Origin: Lepidostoma basale
Lineage: Eukaryota > Arthropoda > Insecta > Trichoptera > Lepidostomatidae
NCBI GenBank assembly: GCA_022606425.2
Contig: JAHDVF020000675.1
Coordinates: 248,001-312,000, forward strand
Reading direction: 5' to 3'
DNA: 64,000 bases
Under the pieces are notes generated by a model, which was given only the letters and a program-made list of their open reading frames with translations, did no database searches and was not told the origin of the DNA. Each line of letters begins with the position of its first letter. The stretch's first letter is position 1. Positions 53,590-64,000 of the stretch are shown here, piece by piece. A program made the position numbers and the translations under genes.

Positions 53590-54525
53590 TTATTAACGAA
53601 TTAAAGATAAATTCATCAAAATATTTCTTCAGTTCTTTTATCTTCAAAACTAAACAAAAAACATATATTTCCAATACGGACTGTTTGTCATAAGGCACAT
53701 CCATTTCGGAAAGGTAAGATTTTTTATACGTGCTATTTTCTATAACTTCATGGGTCGATCACGAACAATCATATTTTGATTTGATCCTTTGGATTCGTAC
53801 GTGCGCGCGTATCAGTATCATTGGAAAAGAACATTATCCGCGTGTGCGTATGAAACTTTCCTTTTGACCTTTCGTTAAACTCGTGCGGATCCAAAAGGGC
53901 CGACCGTCCCGAGTTGAAGGACCGCACGGTGGACTTTGGAGTGGAAAGGTCTAAGGGATAAACACTATCAGCTCCAGGACACCAGTTAATATGGACGGGG
54001 GATGACTTAGTTACCCAGACAATAAAACCCAACCGCTCGTATTAAGTTGACGGCCTTATTAGCGGCGCCGTGTTTTATTTCGATAATAAACAACACCGAG
54101 ATGTTACAAGTTTTGATATGTGACCCTATTTACGTGTACCGTTGAACAGCCGAGCACATTTATGCGAAGGGCGGTCAAACTGAGACCTACTTCGCCTGTC
54201 AAATGAGATTAGACAATTGTACGCAAGCGTAAAATAAGTAATTCAACTATCAAACGAAATAATTATTTTCTTAATTAGGTTAAGACTTAATTTCAAACAG
54301 TGTGTTAAAACTAGCCACCCGCACTATAAGGGTTAATTGATTTTTATGAATTCTGTTGAGCATAATGGAGTATTCTCATGTTTTTGTTACACACGTGTTG
54401 TAGTATTCTTAAAAAATTACATTACCTCAGCTCCATTTATTACCTGAAAATGGCAAAATAATGTGTTATATTATTTATATTTTTTTATTTTATTTTATAT
54501 CATTGTATTTTGTATTATTTGTTTT
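53590..54525. other. Unannotated, GC-rich island 53780-54220
   Basis: Single-copy-looking with no coding domain; AT-rich after 54240. Confidence 0.35.
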
Positions 54526-54529
54526 AGAT

Positions 54530-54728
54530 TTATTTTGTGGATGTTGGACGATCTAAGAGTGCCCGGGAGATGCCTATTGGTGGCGATGAGGTTCGCGACC
54601 CATCACACGCGTCTCCCGCGGGGGCGAAAAGAGGACGATGGAGTGCCGCATCTGTTAAAGTGTAGCAATCCATGCTTTTTGCCTACCCCTTCGGGGAGAC
54701 GGCGTGATGGTTAGTTAGTTAGTTAGTT
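54530..54728 (+). mobile_element. Chimeric repeat ending in the R-LINE tail
   Basis: GGCGATGAGGTTCGCGACCC, GTCTCCCGCGGGGGCGAAAA and GTGCCGCATCTGTTAAAGTG (same block as 23.07-23.15 kb) run straight into the R-LINE end TTGCCTACCCCTTCGGGGAG and GGCGTGATGGTTAGTTAGTT. In one frame it reads GDEVRDPSHASPAGAKRGRW then SAASVKV and, past a stop, AYPFGETA. A SINE-like rider on the R-LINE end or a variant C terminus are both possible. Confidence 0.7.
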
Positions 54729-54827
54729 TTGACTTTAACTAAATGAAAGTGATTCAAGAGTCGTAAATATAATAGATGTTTCATTTATTTACTTTATTGT
54801 GTATGACGATTGGTAAGTTACACAGTT

Positions 54828-55062
54828 TCACTTCGTGGCAGAGTGGTAAGAGCTTTGACTGTCATACCGAAGGTCCTGGATTCTATTTCCGACGAAGGCA
54901 GTATGATTGTTACACTGTCATTGGTTTGGTATAGAATTCACGTGACAATAAAATGGCAATAGATTAGCTACATTTTACCTGTCATGAGAATCAATATAAT
55001 AACTAAAAACAAATTGTATATAGTAAGTGGGTTTAAACGACCTGTTATATACAAAAAAATAA
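54828..55062 (+). mobile_element. tRNA-derived SINE, complete-like, tail type 1
   Basis: CTTCGTGGCAGAGTGGTAAG (box A), CCTGGATTCTATTTCCGACG (box B, mutated), common body, tail GTGGGTTTAAACGACCTGTT. Confidence 0.8.
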
Positions 55063-55069
55063 AAAGATT

Positions 55070-55675
55070 GTGTCGAAAAAAAAACGATTTGGTTTAACTT
55101 CGCTTCGTAACGGCTTACCCATATGAGATATGAAAAGCATGTACATCAATTAAAAGTTATGTTATTCTTGTAATTTTACCTTATCTCGCTAAACTAAAGC
55201 CCCAAAAAAGTTGATAAAAAAAACATACATATTTGTTACAAGAGTAGGTTTAAATTTCATAACATACTGATGTTTGGGAACTGCAATACATATTTTCCGA
55301 TTTTATTTAAAATGTGATTAATTATTATTAATAAAGGGGGCAAGGAAAATGGTGTTGCTATAACTATTACACCCGATGCCCTTGGAAACGACACAAAGTC
55401 GGACAAACTTTCCACCACAGTGGCAAGAGAAGATGAGAGATACGGTTCTATTTAGGGCCATCCCTAAATACTGTTGCTGTATAGTGACACGACGAAGAAG
55501 AAGAATAAAACAAAACACCTTATTTCGCTATAATATAGCTTTGAGAATACGGTTGCTTAATAGTGTCTCCTAAATTATATATATATTTGGAAATAGCTCG
55601 AGAAACTTTAGAACAAAATAAGAAAAAAAATTGTTAAGAACAATAATTAGGCTTAAAAATATTTTGGGTTATTAT
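55070..55675. other. Mostly unannotated; possible LINE tail
   Basis: ACGACGAAGAAGAAGAAT at 55489-55506 after a 100-bp open stretch (KMRDTVLFRAIPKYC) may be the 3' end of another LINE; not firm. Confidence 0.3.
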
Positions 55676-55679
55676 TATT

Positions 55680-55925
55680 AAGATAGGGTCACTAAGATGG
55701 TTTGGACATATTAAACGAATGGATAGAGAGAGAATGATTAAAAAAAAATATGCACGTAGTGTGAATGGAAAAATAAGTCGAGGAAAGCCAAGGAAGATAC
55801 GGCATGACCAAATTAATCAATTACTGGAAGACGACCATGTTCGAAGTAGGAACAATCGACAAGCGTGCGTGTCACGATGTGTGAATGTAAAAGAGGCGCA
55901 AGAGTTATTTTGGATTATTATGTAC
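55680..55925 (+). mobile_element. R-LINE fragment, diverged subfamily, no tail
   Basis: GSLRWFGHIKRMDRERMIKK, RGKPRKIRHDQINQLLEDDH, VRSRNNRQACVSRCVNVKEA. Ends before the C terminus. Confidence 0.75.
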
Positions 55926-56094
55926 GAATTTATATCAAGTTTGTCACTTACAGATTCAAGCCAATGTCTAATGAATTAAAAATCAAATACCAATCACTTT
56001 TCTTATAAATAAACAATCAATATGTTAATTTAAACTCAAATAAACATCAAACAACGTTAAACCAACATATTTAAAATTAAAATTAAAACACCAA

Positions 56095-56250
56095 AGTACT
56101 TTTTTTTTGTTTTATATAACTAACCGGTTTTGTTCCTGGTGGAACTTCGTCAAGGTTACAAAAATCAAACTGACGGAACTTCGACGGGACCAAAACCGTT
56201 TTGGTTCGAAAAACAAAACACAAGTGTTCAAATTACTTTAATTAATTCCA
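56095..56250. repeat. Palindromic foldback, ACCGGT family, decayed
   Basis: Minus arm: TTGACGA, hairpin GTTCC-ACCA-GGAAC, AAAACCGGTTAG. Plus arm: CTGACGG, ACTTCGACGGGACC, AAAACCGTTTTGG. Outer arms AAGTACTTTTTTTTTGT and ACAAGTGTTCAAATTACTTT. Confidence 0.55.
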
Positions 56251-56254
56251 CATG

Positions 56255-56710
56255 CTTCATTTGAAAGTATTTGAATTAGCGACGAGACAATAAGAATTTA
56301 GATGTTTGAAAATTCACCGTAAAATTGTAATCCATATTTGAACGGACACATTAGATGTAAAAAAAAATCACAAAAGGTTTTCTTTTTAAATTGCATGTAA
56401 GTGTTCACCTTTTAAGGTAAATACGAATAAAAATATGGAATATGGGCAAACTATATTAAACTATGTCATACATACTTTACGTCAAAGCACTCGGGTTATT
56501 TTCCACCTTTAGGTACAATCAGCTATTCACATGTTTTATGCAAACTGGCATGAAGACTGAATACAAGAGGTCTATAATAATATTCAAAATATTTACCTGA
56601 AAATAGGTACGCAATTACCATATTAGGATCGTTCTATATGGGCTATCGTATTACATTATTGCTTGTCTTACTAGAACCTTTTTTAGTGAATTTGTGTAAA
56701 TAAATAAAAT
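56255..56710. other. No recognised feature
   Basis: AT-rich. Confidence 0.3.
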
Positions 56711-56714
56711 GAAA

Positions 56715-56965
56715 TGGGTCTTACCTAAATGCATTATGAGTAATCTTTCCCGCCCTCCATCTGTTTCCATGCCACTCTGCTTTGCGCAGACTACATCCAG
56801 GTTACACCGACATGCTGATTCAGGTAATCCTTCCACCGTAGTTGCGGTCACCTGCACTTATATTTGCGGTCCACGGTCTTCAAGTCAGCAGACTTTTTGT
56901 GAATTTTTCGTCCGAGCTGTGACGTGACCTGCCCATTGCCATTTTAGGTACGAGTACCTACGCTA
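56715..56965 (-). mobile_element. LINE C-terminal relic, same lineage as 24.3 kb
   Basis: Minus strand blocks equivalent to 24.3-24.5 kb: KMAMGRSRHSS, KSADLKTVDRKYK, then CSLRKAEWHGNRWRAGK. Frame is lost repeatedly. Confidence 0.55.
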
Positions 56966-57114
56966 AAAACAAAGCGCAACTTAATTTAAGTTTTTTGCAA
57001 ATTATATCCATTCCATTTATTATGAGTCCTTTATATTAAATTCTTTACATTTCATTATTATCTATTGTGTTGTTTTTTACATATATACTATCAACTATTC
57101 TTTAATTTTAATTT

Positions 57115-57180
57115 AGTAATAAATAGTTACACCTGAAGATGAAGTAGATCTTTGAAACGTGTTGTGCTAATTTATTTTAT
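57115..57180 (+). repeat. Hammerhead-like motif, GAAACGTGTT type
   Basis: CTGAAGA (57133-57139), hairpin GAAG-TAGAT-CTTT, GAAAC (57154-57158), GTGTTGTGC. Same terminal sequence as the foldback at 5.0-5.2 kb. Confidence 0.5.
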
Positions 57181-57189
57181 AACAATATG

Positions 57190-57425
57190 AATATGCCATT
57201 GTTTTGGCCGAAACACTATGATCCTTCAACATTATTACTGTTAAAATTTAAAATACTGTTATAATATCACAATTTATCGCGACAGCTGTTTCTTCAGTTT
57301 ATTATAACACCTGATGATGCCAACATCAATTGGCGAAACAGCTGTCGCGACATCCTCAGTGCATAAAAAGAAATTGTGATATTACAACAGTGCTTTAAAT
57401 TTTAACAGTAATAATAAGAATATGG
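57190..57425. repeat. Palindromic foldback, ACAGCTGT family, full unit
   Basis: Starts TTGTTTTGGCCGAAACACTA; left arm ATTACTGTTAAAATTTAAAA, TATAATATCACAATTTATCG; right arm CTGATGA, hairpin GCCAAC...ATTGGC, GAAACAGCTGTC, GCGACA, AGAAATTGTGATATTACAAC, TTTAAATTTTAACAGTAAT. The left motif has lost its hairpin. Confidence 0.8.
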
Positions 57426-57499
57426 TTTTACAAAGTTTTAAAATTTAATAAAATATACGATAGTTTTTTAAAACAGAATTTTCGAATCACTTTTTTGGA

Positions 57500-57648
57500 T
57501 ATTTCACAAACATATTTCGGACCACAGACGCCCGTCTTGAGAGTAGAATTTTTTACCTCGTTTAATTGTTAAAATGTCTACACTGAAGAATGACACTTAT
57601 TGCCCGAAACATGTTTGTGAAAGTGCAAAAAAAAGTTATAAAAATACA
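57500..57648. repeat. Foldback, AAACATGTTT type, hammerhead-like motif
   Basis: Plus motif: TACA (57579-57582), CTGAAGA (57583-57589), weak hairpin, GAAAC (57606-57610), ACATGT, T, TGTG (57616-57619); TACA and TGTG pair as stem I. A decayed opposite copy (CCGAAATATGTTTGTG on the minus strand) lies at 57503-57520. Confidence 0.55.
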
Positions 57649-57839
57649 GCGTTTTCAAAAAATTATCCTAATGTGAATTCACAACACAAAGTGATTACGA
57701 ATATAGAATTAAATATAAAACTTAAAGAAAACTAACGTTTTTTATCAATATAAAATAACAAATTTTCTGTTAGTATGATTAGAATGGGATGAGAACCGAA
57801 CTTATATTAATTACTTTAGAACCGAAGAGTTTTATCCCA

Positions 57840-58350
57840 TTGACTACCGACCCTTATGTATGGAAGCGAATCATGGAACTGGAAACAAAAGAAGGATGGA
57901 AGTAGAATAAATGCAGTAGAAATGAGATCTCTTAGACGAATGTGTGCGTACTCTGTGTATGATAGAGTATCGAATGAAAATATAAGAAGTGAATGCGGTG
58001 CGAATGATGGTGTTATGAACAAAATAATGAAAGGATCATTAAGATCGTTAGGACATATGGAAAGAATGAATGAAGAAAGAATGGTAAAAAAATTATTTGT
58101 TAACGATTTAAATGGAACCAGAAATAGAGGAAGACCGAGGAAAACGTGGCACGATCAAATAAATCAAATATTGAATGTCGGCCATGTGAGGAGTCTGAGA
58201 TATCGACGCGCGTGCATGACACGATGTATGAATGTTGAGGAAGCGAGAGAAATATGGCAGGAAAGAAAAAAATGGCAGTCAATTCTTTCTGCTTACCCCT
58301 TCGGGGAGACGGCGTGATGGTAAGTTAGTTAGTTAGTTAGACTAGTATCT
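57840..58350 (+). mobile_element. R-LINE copy, 153-codon open frame
   Basis: Open from 57856 to 58317: MYGSESWNWKQKKDGSRINA, RSLRRMCAYSVYDRVSNENI, MNKIMKGSLRSLGHMERMNE, RGRPRKTWHDQINQILNVGH, SAYPFGETA. Tail GGTAAGTTAGTTAGTTAGTT. The second longest intact R-LINE frame here. Confidence 0.88.
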
Positions 58351-58359
58351 GTATGTTAT

Positions 58360-58910
58360 TTTCAAATTGATTAAGATCGAAATAAATAAAAAATCGCGTA
58401 ATTAAAAACCTTGGTTCAGAGCTTTTACAAAAATATTCTTGCCTTTCTCTTGAGGGTATCTAGTTGTTTTAGTTTGTTAATTTTGTGCCTTGTGATATAT
58501 TAATCCATTGTTACGGAATAGCAATCCAAATGTAGAGTTAAATAAGTTAGCGAAGTCCGCTAACACATAAAGCAAATGTAAACATTTGGAACTCATAAAG
58601 CAAAGGCGCGAACAATGAGAGATATAAAGGATTTCCTTAATCCCGAACACCTGGTTGTGCTGTTAACATGACCAAATTCGGAATCAGCTCATTATTCATT
58701 CTGGCTCTAATTTTAGGCCGCCAGCCAAGGGATTGTCTTCCAAAACTCGCTATAAAATTTATGTCCTTAATGCCAGATAATAGGGAAACGCCTCGTATGG
58801 TGACACTTAACTTTTTTCATAAACGAATGAACTTTTGTTGATTGCATATTGTTATGCAATTTTAAAACATGACATTGGACTATATATGAAAACTCAATAG
58901 TTCATAAAGA
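58360..58910. other. No recognised feature
   Basis: Moderate GC at 58540-58800. Confidence 0.3.
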
Positions 58911-58914
58911 GTTT

Positions 58915-59380
58915 TAAGTATTTTTGTACCGACCCTTACGAATGGAAGCAAAGCATGAAACTGGCAAAAGAAGGATGAAAGTAGAATAAATGAGATATCT
59001 TAAACGAATATGTGGAGACTCTGTGTATGATAGTGTCAAATGAAAATATAAAAAGTGAATGCGGAGAAAATGATGGTGTTATGAACAAAATAATGAAAGG
59101 ATCATTAAGATGGTTTAGTCACATGGAAAGAATGAATGAAGAAAGAATGGTAAAAAAAATGTGTAAAAAGTTAACGATGTAAATGGAACTAGAAATAGAG
59201 GAATAACGTGGCACGATCAAATAAATCAAATATTGATTGTCGGCCACGTGAGGAGTCAGAGAAATCGACGCGCGTGCATGACAGACAAGTGAAATATGTC
59301 AGGAAAGAAAAGTGTGGCAGTGCATTATTTCTGTCTACCCCTTTGGGGAGACGGCGTGATAGATAGTTAGTTAGTTATTT
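58915..59380 (+). mobile_element. R-LINE copy with many small deletions
   Basis: PTLTNGSKA, NIKSECGENDGVMNKIMKGS, LRWFSHMERMNEERMVKK, then frameshifts, HVRSQRNRRACMT and tail GATAGATAGTTAGTTAGTTA. Confidence 0.8.
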
Positions 59381-59399
59381 AAGCTTTTGAAAACCGACA

Positions 59400-59795
59400 T
59401 TTTTAACCCATATCAAATATTGGCAAAAGAAGGATCAAAGTAGGATAAATGCCGTAGAAATGAGTTTACAAAAAAGAATTTAGCGGGAAAACGATATATA
59501 CCGGACGACTAAATAAGGAAGAAATGTATGGTAGATGATTTGATCATAAGTAAAATAGAAAATGGATCCCTGAGATGGTTTGGACATATGGAGTGAATGG
59601 ACGAGAGAAGAATGGTTATATTGTTATATACAAGCAGTGAGAGTGAAAAGATAAGCCGTGAGAGACAAAGGAAAGAACTAGAACTGACTGAACTGAACTA
59701 GAGGAGTATGCCAGGACAGAGCAGTATGGCGATCTCTGCCTACCCCTCCATTGAAAGGGCGTGATAGTTATTTAGTTTGTTTAATCTTTATAATG
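59400..59795 (+). mobile_element. R-LINE copy, diverged subfamily, in tandem with previous
   Basis: Starts near the WQKKDQSRINAVEM codons; GSLRWFGHME, then decayed RGKPRK-type region, and a C terminus CQDRAVWRSLPTPPL-like. Tail GATAGTTATTTAGTTTG. Directly follows another R-LINE copy in the same orientation. Confidence 0.7.
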
Positions 59796-59859
59796 GAGTT
59801 TCAAAACATTATTTAAGACCCTAAAAAATAAACATTCTAGAATTTTTTATTTTTTATTC

Positions 59860-60425
59860 GTTAAGATTACACAACTGATCAAGTATCTAGGCATAGACCT
59901 GGTGGGAGGAGCTGATCTGCGGGAAGAAATACAAGCCTAAGTAAGCAAGGCAGCTGCAATCTCTGGCGCTCTAAAATCCACAATATGGAAAAACAAAGAC
60001 ATGGCAATTAAGAGAATATATAAAGCATGCGTAAGACCAATAATAACATATGGCGTCGAAGCAAGGGCAGACACAGTAAGGACCAAACAAGTTTTAAGGA
60101 CTTCCGAGATGAAGACACTGAGGACGATAGCAGGCAAGACGCCGAAAGATCGCGTGAGAAACACCAGAATAAGAGAGATATATGAGGTTGAGGATATTAT
60201 AAAATGGAGCAGACAGCGAAAAAGGAACTGGTAAGGGCATGTTCAAAGAATGGACACTACGAGACTTACCAATATTGCGTTGCATAATCAGCATTATGGG
60301 ACTCGTCCTCGTGAAAAACCTCTTAAAAAATGAAGGACAGCTGGGAGTCTACCTCACAGGAGGAGCAACACTCTGGAGAACAGACCGCATAGGTCTACAA
60401 CAAGGAAGAAGATACAAATGATTCA
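59860..60425 (+). mobile_element. LINE C-terminal region (lineage of 14.76 kb)
   Basis: LIKYLGIDLVGGADLREEIQ, a stop, SKAAAISGALKSTIWKNKDM, AIKRIYKACVRPIITYGVEA, RTSEMKTLRTIAGKTPKDRV, RNTRIREIYEVEDIIKWSRQ, RKRNW, stop, GHVQRMDTTRLTNIA. Typical non-LTR C-terminal order; no RT palm. Confidence 0.82.
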
Positions 60426-60429
60426 ACAT

Positions 60430-61030
60430 ATAAATGAATGATTGAAGTAAAATAGGCACTAAATACCAACCAAAAAAAGTAAGTATGCAATTTTGTTCTT
60501 TATGACATATAGAACGAAACTGCAAACTTAGATTTTTTTTTTGTATTTTATTTTTGGTACTCGGTGCATATTTTACTTCAACTATTCAAATGTTTTAAAC
60601 TTAATTTTATATATCGTGAATATTTCATAGAAAATAAAAGCAGATGACTAAAAGTAAATAAACTAATTAAATTCAATTATTCTAATTAACTTACGGAATC
60701 CATAATACTAAACGATTAACTTTTGAACACTAAATTGTGTAAAGTGGCAAACTTTTCCATTAAACCGTCATGAAAAAGCTGTTGACTATTATATACAGTT
60801 TGGGTCGCGAATCCAACCCGCCCTTGAGAAAGGCCGTACTTTGACCCTCACGAATCATTAAATTCTATAACCGCAACGTCTCCAGCAATACAAACAATGG
60901 CCAGAGTAAATTGCATTAGCCTATTTCTGAAGGGGGCACACCGATGGGCAACGTAGTACGATGAGGTTAAGAAATGAATAGACGAAACTAGGGAAACTCC
61001 AACAAATATGGTTTCGTAAATAATAATATC
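60430..61030. other. No recognised feature
   Basis: AT-rich to 60750, moderate GC at 60780-60960. Confidence 0.3.
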
Positions 61031-61033
61031 TTT

Positions 61034-61600
61034 CAAATCAAATCAGTTTATTAACTCAAAAGACATTATAAATCGCAAATTTTTTAAGGCATCTATTGAG
61101 TACAGGTAAAATATTATAAAAATACAACATAATACCAGGAACGCATTAGAGATGGTTCGACATTAGGAAAACAAGATACTTTCTAAAGTCAAGAGTATTT
61201 GTCCCCTGAACGTACACCAGAGGCAGATTGGTTCTGGTGGCCGGTAGGTAACAATCCGTGCTGTCACTGTCGGAGAAATCTATCAGGGACAAAAAGACCA
61301 ACACCCTCTAGCACGGCCGAGTTCTCGAAATATCCTCTGACTAATTTTAAAAAAATGGGTTATGACATGCCCATCTCTTCGAAACTGTAAAGAATTGGTT
61401 CCGAGCATTCCTGAAAGAAATGCTGTGGGATAGAGCCACGGATAACTACCATACTTCCTCATGTAGGGATACCTCAGAATTTTTTTCTGGACTCTCTCCA
61501 GCATAACGGAATATCTCGCCTCGTGAGGACTCCATATCACAGAACCACTTTCGAGTCTGCTCCGAACCAACGCGTTATATAGGACTCTTAATACATATAT
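61034..61600 (-). mobile_element. Jockey-like LINE 3' end (J-LINE), longest copy
   Basis: Tail complement CAAATCAAATCAGTTTATT. Open frame on the minus strand (up to 61693): LYNALVRSRLESGSVIWSPH, EARYSVMLERVQKKILRYPY, then TAFLSGMLGTNSLQFRRD. Lower blocks AAGTCAAGAGTATTTGTCCC and TGAACGTAC are shared with 43.2 and 63.9 kb. Confidence 0.8.
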
Positions 61601-61704
61601 TGTAAGTAAACTCATAATAATCTTAATATATTCTAAGTAAACTGATAATACGGCTTTGTACCATACCTCACAATCAAGAACCAACCAATTCACTCAAGCA
61701 AAAT

Positions 61705-62185
61705 CATCGTCAGGACAATAAAACAACTAAAAAACACAGATAACGTCACTTATAATATATATGGTGTAATACTTGAATTCAGAAATCACAGATAAAGTCA
61801 AGTAAATAGATAGTGGACTACTCAAATTTAGAAAACAAGCAATTCAAACATGTCGGTGCGTACAATTTAAATACTTTAGCCAAGAGTTTTGACATCTACC
61901 CACGTTAATATTTAGTGTTGATATATTCGTTATATTATTGTTATAATTTAACAAAAGACAAAATAATATTATAAACACTATGTAAGTTAAAATTTTGTCG
62001 AAATCTCTAAAGGGGTACAAGACGTGATTTTAACTCTGGAAAGAATGAAAATTTAAAGTCTTTATCACAACATTTCATTATATTCCACGTGGTCTTCTTC
62101 TGTTACCGACGGGTTTGAGTAGCTAGCTTCAATCTTCTGGTAAAACTAATGTAGACTAAGAAGTAGAGTCGAGATTAGAGTTGTA
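61705..62185. other. No recognised feature
   Basis: AT-rich. Confidence 0.3.
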
Positions 62186-62190
62186 TGTCG

Positions 62191-62482
62191 TAATATTTTC
62201 TTCTTCTTCTTATTTTTCTTTTTCTTCTTCTTCTTATTTTTCTTTTTCTTCTTCTTCTTCTTCTTATTTTTATTCTTCTTCTTCTTCTCTTTTATGTAGA
62301 TCTTGCGATCTGTTAAGACATGATTTGTTTTAAGGATGTAGTTTAATGTGTAATATTTTCTTCTTCTTCTTCTTTTTCTTTTTCTTCTTCTTCTTCTTCT
62401 TATTTTTATTCTTCTTCTTCTTCTCTTTTATGTAGATCTTGCGATCTGTTAAGACATGATTGGTTTTAAGGATGTAGTTTAA
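62191..62482. repeat. Tandem duplication with (TTC)n tracts
   Basis: Copy 1 62191-62350 and copy 2 62351-62482, each TAATATTTTCTTCTTCTTC, a TTC/TTTTC tract, TTTTATGTAGATCTTGCGAT, CTGTTAAGACATGATT and GGATGTAGTTT. They differ mainly in tract length, so the duplication is recent. Confidence 0.85.
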
Positions 62483-62624
62483 ATTAAATTACTTTTGGAA
62501 TACATAACATTTTTTCATCACCATAATGCGCTTTTTACAGAAATGTTCCGTTTTCTTTTTTTCTTATTAGTTTTCATTATGAATTTATTTTTATAATGTA
62601 TTTAACAAAATGTCTAAAAAAAAT

Positions 62625-62706
62625 ATTTCACACCGTTATCGCCGAGAATTGAACCAGGAACTTTCGGTGTGGCAGTCATAGCTGTTGCCACTCAGCCACG
62701 AAGGCC
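62625..62706 (-). mobile_element. tRNA-derived SINE, head only
   Basis: Minus strand: GGCCTTCGTGGCTGAGTGGC (box A), GGTTCAATTCTCGGCGATAA (box B), then lost. A (TA)n tract abuts its 5' end. Confidence 0.65.
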
Positions 62707-62714
62707 TTATATAT

Positions 62715-62858
<144 letters not shown>

Positions 62859-62864
62859 GCTATA

Positions 62865-63065
62865 TAAAGATGTAATTATTCGGATACTGATACAAAAATT
62901 AATCACTTTTGATGCATACTCTCGGAACTATTTATTGATTAGTTGACCCCAAACCCTCACAGAATCCCGCCGGACCGTCTCATTAACCTGTCCCGCAATA
63001 ACAGCTCCTGTGCTACACGATTTGCGGAGATAGTGAACTTACACAATTCAAATCTTATTCAACAC
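62865..63065. other. No recognised feature
   Basis: Moderate GC at 62940-63030. Confidence 0.3.
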
Positions 63066-63069
63066 AGTA

Positions 63070-63560
63070 CGAGGCAGAGAATACTCTTCTTCTTCTATTC
63101 AGCCAATTTCACTCCACTGGTGGATATACAATATCTTCGTCAGCGTGTGTCCATCCACCGCTGGACGTAAGCCTCTCCATTCCCACGTCATCCCTCTCGG
63201 TCGATCGCTAGTGTTCTCCATGGCCTTCCCGCCGTCCGCACAATATCATCGCTCCATCTGGTAGTCTGTTTCCCTACTCTTTTCCGGCCCATCCTTCTGG
63301 CTCCACTTTCCATAATCCCGTCGGCACACATGACCAGCCCATTGCCACTTCATCCTCGCAATGCATATATACAATGCATATATATTGGTGACCCTGGGGT
63401 TTCTTCTGATCTCCACGTTGGGTATATGGTCTCTAAGCGAGTATCCAACATGGATCTTTCCATGGCCCGTTGTGCAACTTTAATTGTGTATACTCGTATT
63501 GCTTCTTTAGTTAGCGCCCATGTCTCGCATCCATAGGCATCACAGGATATGTGCCTCTTC
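63070..63560 (-). mobile_element. LINE C-terminal region (lineage of 36.2 kb)
   Basis: Minus strand: AYGCETWALTKEAIRVYTIK, VAQRAMERSMLDTRLETIYP, TWRSEETPGSP, GNGLVMCADGIMESGARRMG, RKRVGKQTTRWSDDIVRTAG, RPWRTLAIDREGWRG, then a C terminus and (GAA)-type tail at about 63085-63095. A 14-bp direct duplication (CAATGCATATATA) interrupts it at 63360-63386. Confidence 0.78.
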
Positions 63561-63762
63561 TAAACTCTTCCAATATTTTCTATATTTGGCTATATGTTGC
63601 CACCTACGACCCGCAAGTTGGATAATACACGGTATACGACAGGACAACACAATCTCTCAAAAACTCTTCATATTAACCTTGGAAGATGTTTTTAAAACAA
63701 TCGACTGGAAAAAACGGTATAAAAATAAATGTTACATATCTAAATGTAATAAATTTTGTTCA

Positions 63763-64000
63763 ATCAAATCAAATCAGTTTATTTCATCAACAGACATTAC
63801 AAAATTAAATTTAGGCATCTATTGAGAACAGATAAAATAATATATTGTGTATAGTATACATCATTGAGAGATGGTTCAACATTGGGAAGACAAGATACTA
63901 TCCAGAGTATTTGCCTTCTGGACGTACTCTCACTAATATGAAAGACGTCGATCTCCTAGCAGACTGCGTTCGTTTTACAACAAACATTTAACTTTACATC
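63763..64000 (-). mobile_element. J-LINE 3' end, runs off the window
   Basis: Tail complement AATCAAATCAAATCAGTTTA, TTAGGCATCTATTGAGAACA, GAGAGATGGTTCAACATTGG, GAAGACAAGATACTATCCAG, CTGGACGTACTCTCACTAAT, all shared with 61.03 kb. Confidence 0.7.

Overview
The window looks like repeat-rich intergenic DNA from an insect; Lepidoptera is plausible but the sequence does not prove it. It is AT-rich. It carries mariner, pogo-like and TTAA-target DNA elements, tRNA-derived SINEs, many non-LTR retrotransposon (LINE) tails and two long (TA)n tracts. No host gene, host exon or free-standing tRNA or rRNA gene could be supported. The only intact full-length reading frame is a mariner transposase at 39.9-41.0 kb on the minus strand.

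Layout. 0-5 kb: SINEs, LINE 3' ends and foldback repeats. 6.0-8.3 kb: a transposase helix-turn-helix relic, then a dead pogo-like element with G-rich inverted ends. 9.2-12.8 kb: a long-inverted-repeat family flanking a decayed DNA transposon, a TTAA-target element, and a LINE insertion with a 14-bp target duplication. 13-26 kb: LINE C-terminal tails of several lineages, SINEs, and a 370-bp palindrome with its own target duplication. 26.9-27.8 kb: a solo LTR with TATA box, poly(A) signal and 5-bp target duplication. 28-34 kb: foldback repeats, a 413-bp TTAA MITE and a 5'-truncated LINE with an 860-bp reading frame. 35-39 kb: more LINE tails. 39.2-41.35 kb: an intact mariner inserted into a half mariner, next to a (TA)n tract. 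42-64 kb: the same families again, with several stretches of apparently unique sequence.

Two patterns dominate. First, one LINE family (here R-LINE) is present in about twenty 5'-truncated copies. All share a 3' end in which the stop codon lies almost at the tail and the tail is a GTTA/TTAG repeat. Second, many foldback (head-to-head palindromic) repeats from unrelated families share one RNA-like motif: CTGANGA, one extra base, a hairpin, GAAAC, then a short self-complementary sequence ending GT and usually a pyrimidine. This is the layout of a type I hammerhead ribozyme whose stem III is a palindrome, as in dimer-forming hammerheads. The palindrome differs between families but stays self-complementary, and at four loci a four-pair stem I can be drawn. 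I regard this as the most interesting signal in the window.

Clade and superfamily names rest on recognising conserved protein blocks by eye; no database search was run. Boundaries of decayed repeats are approximate.
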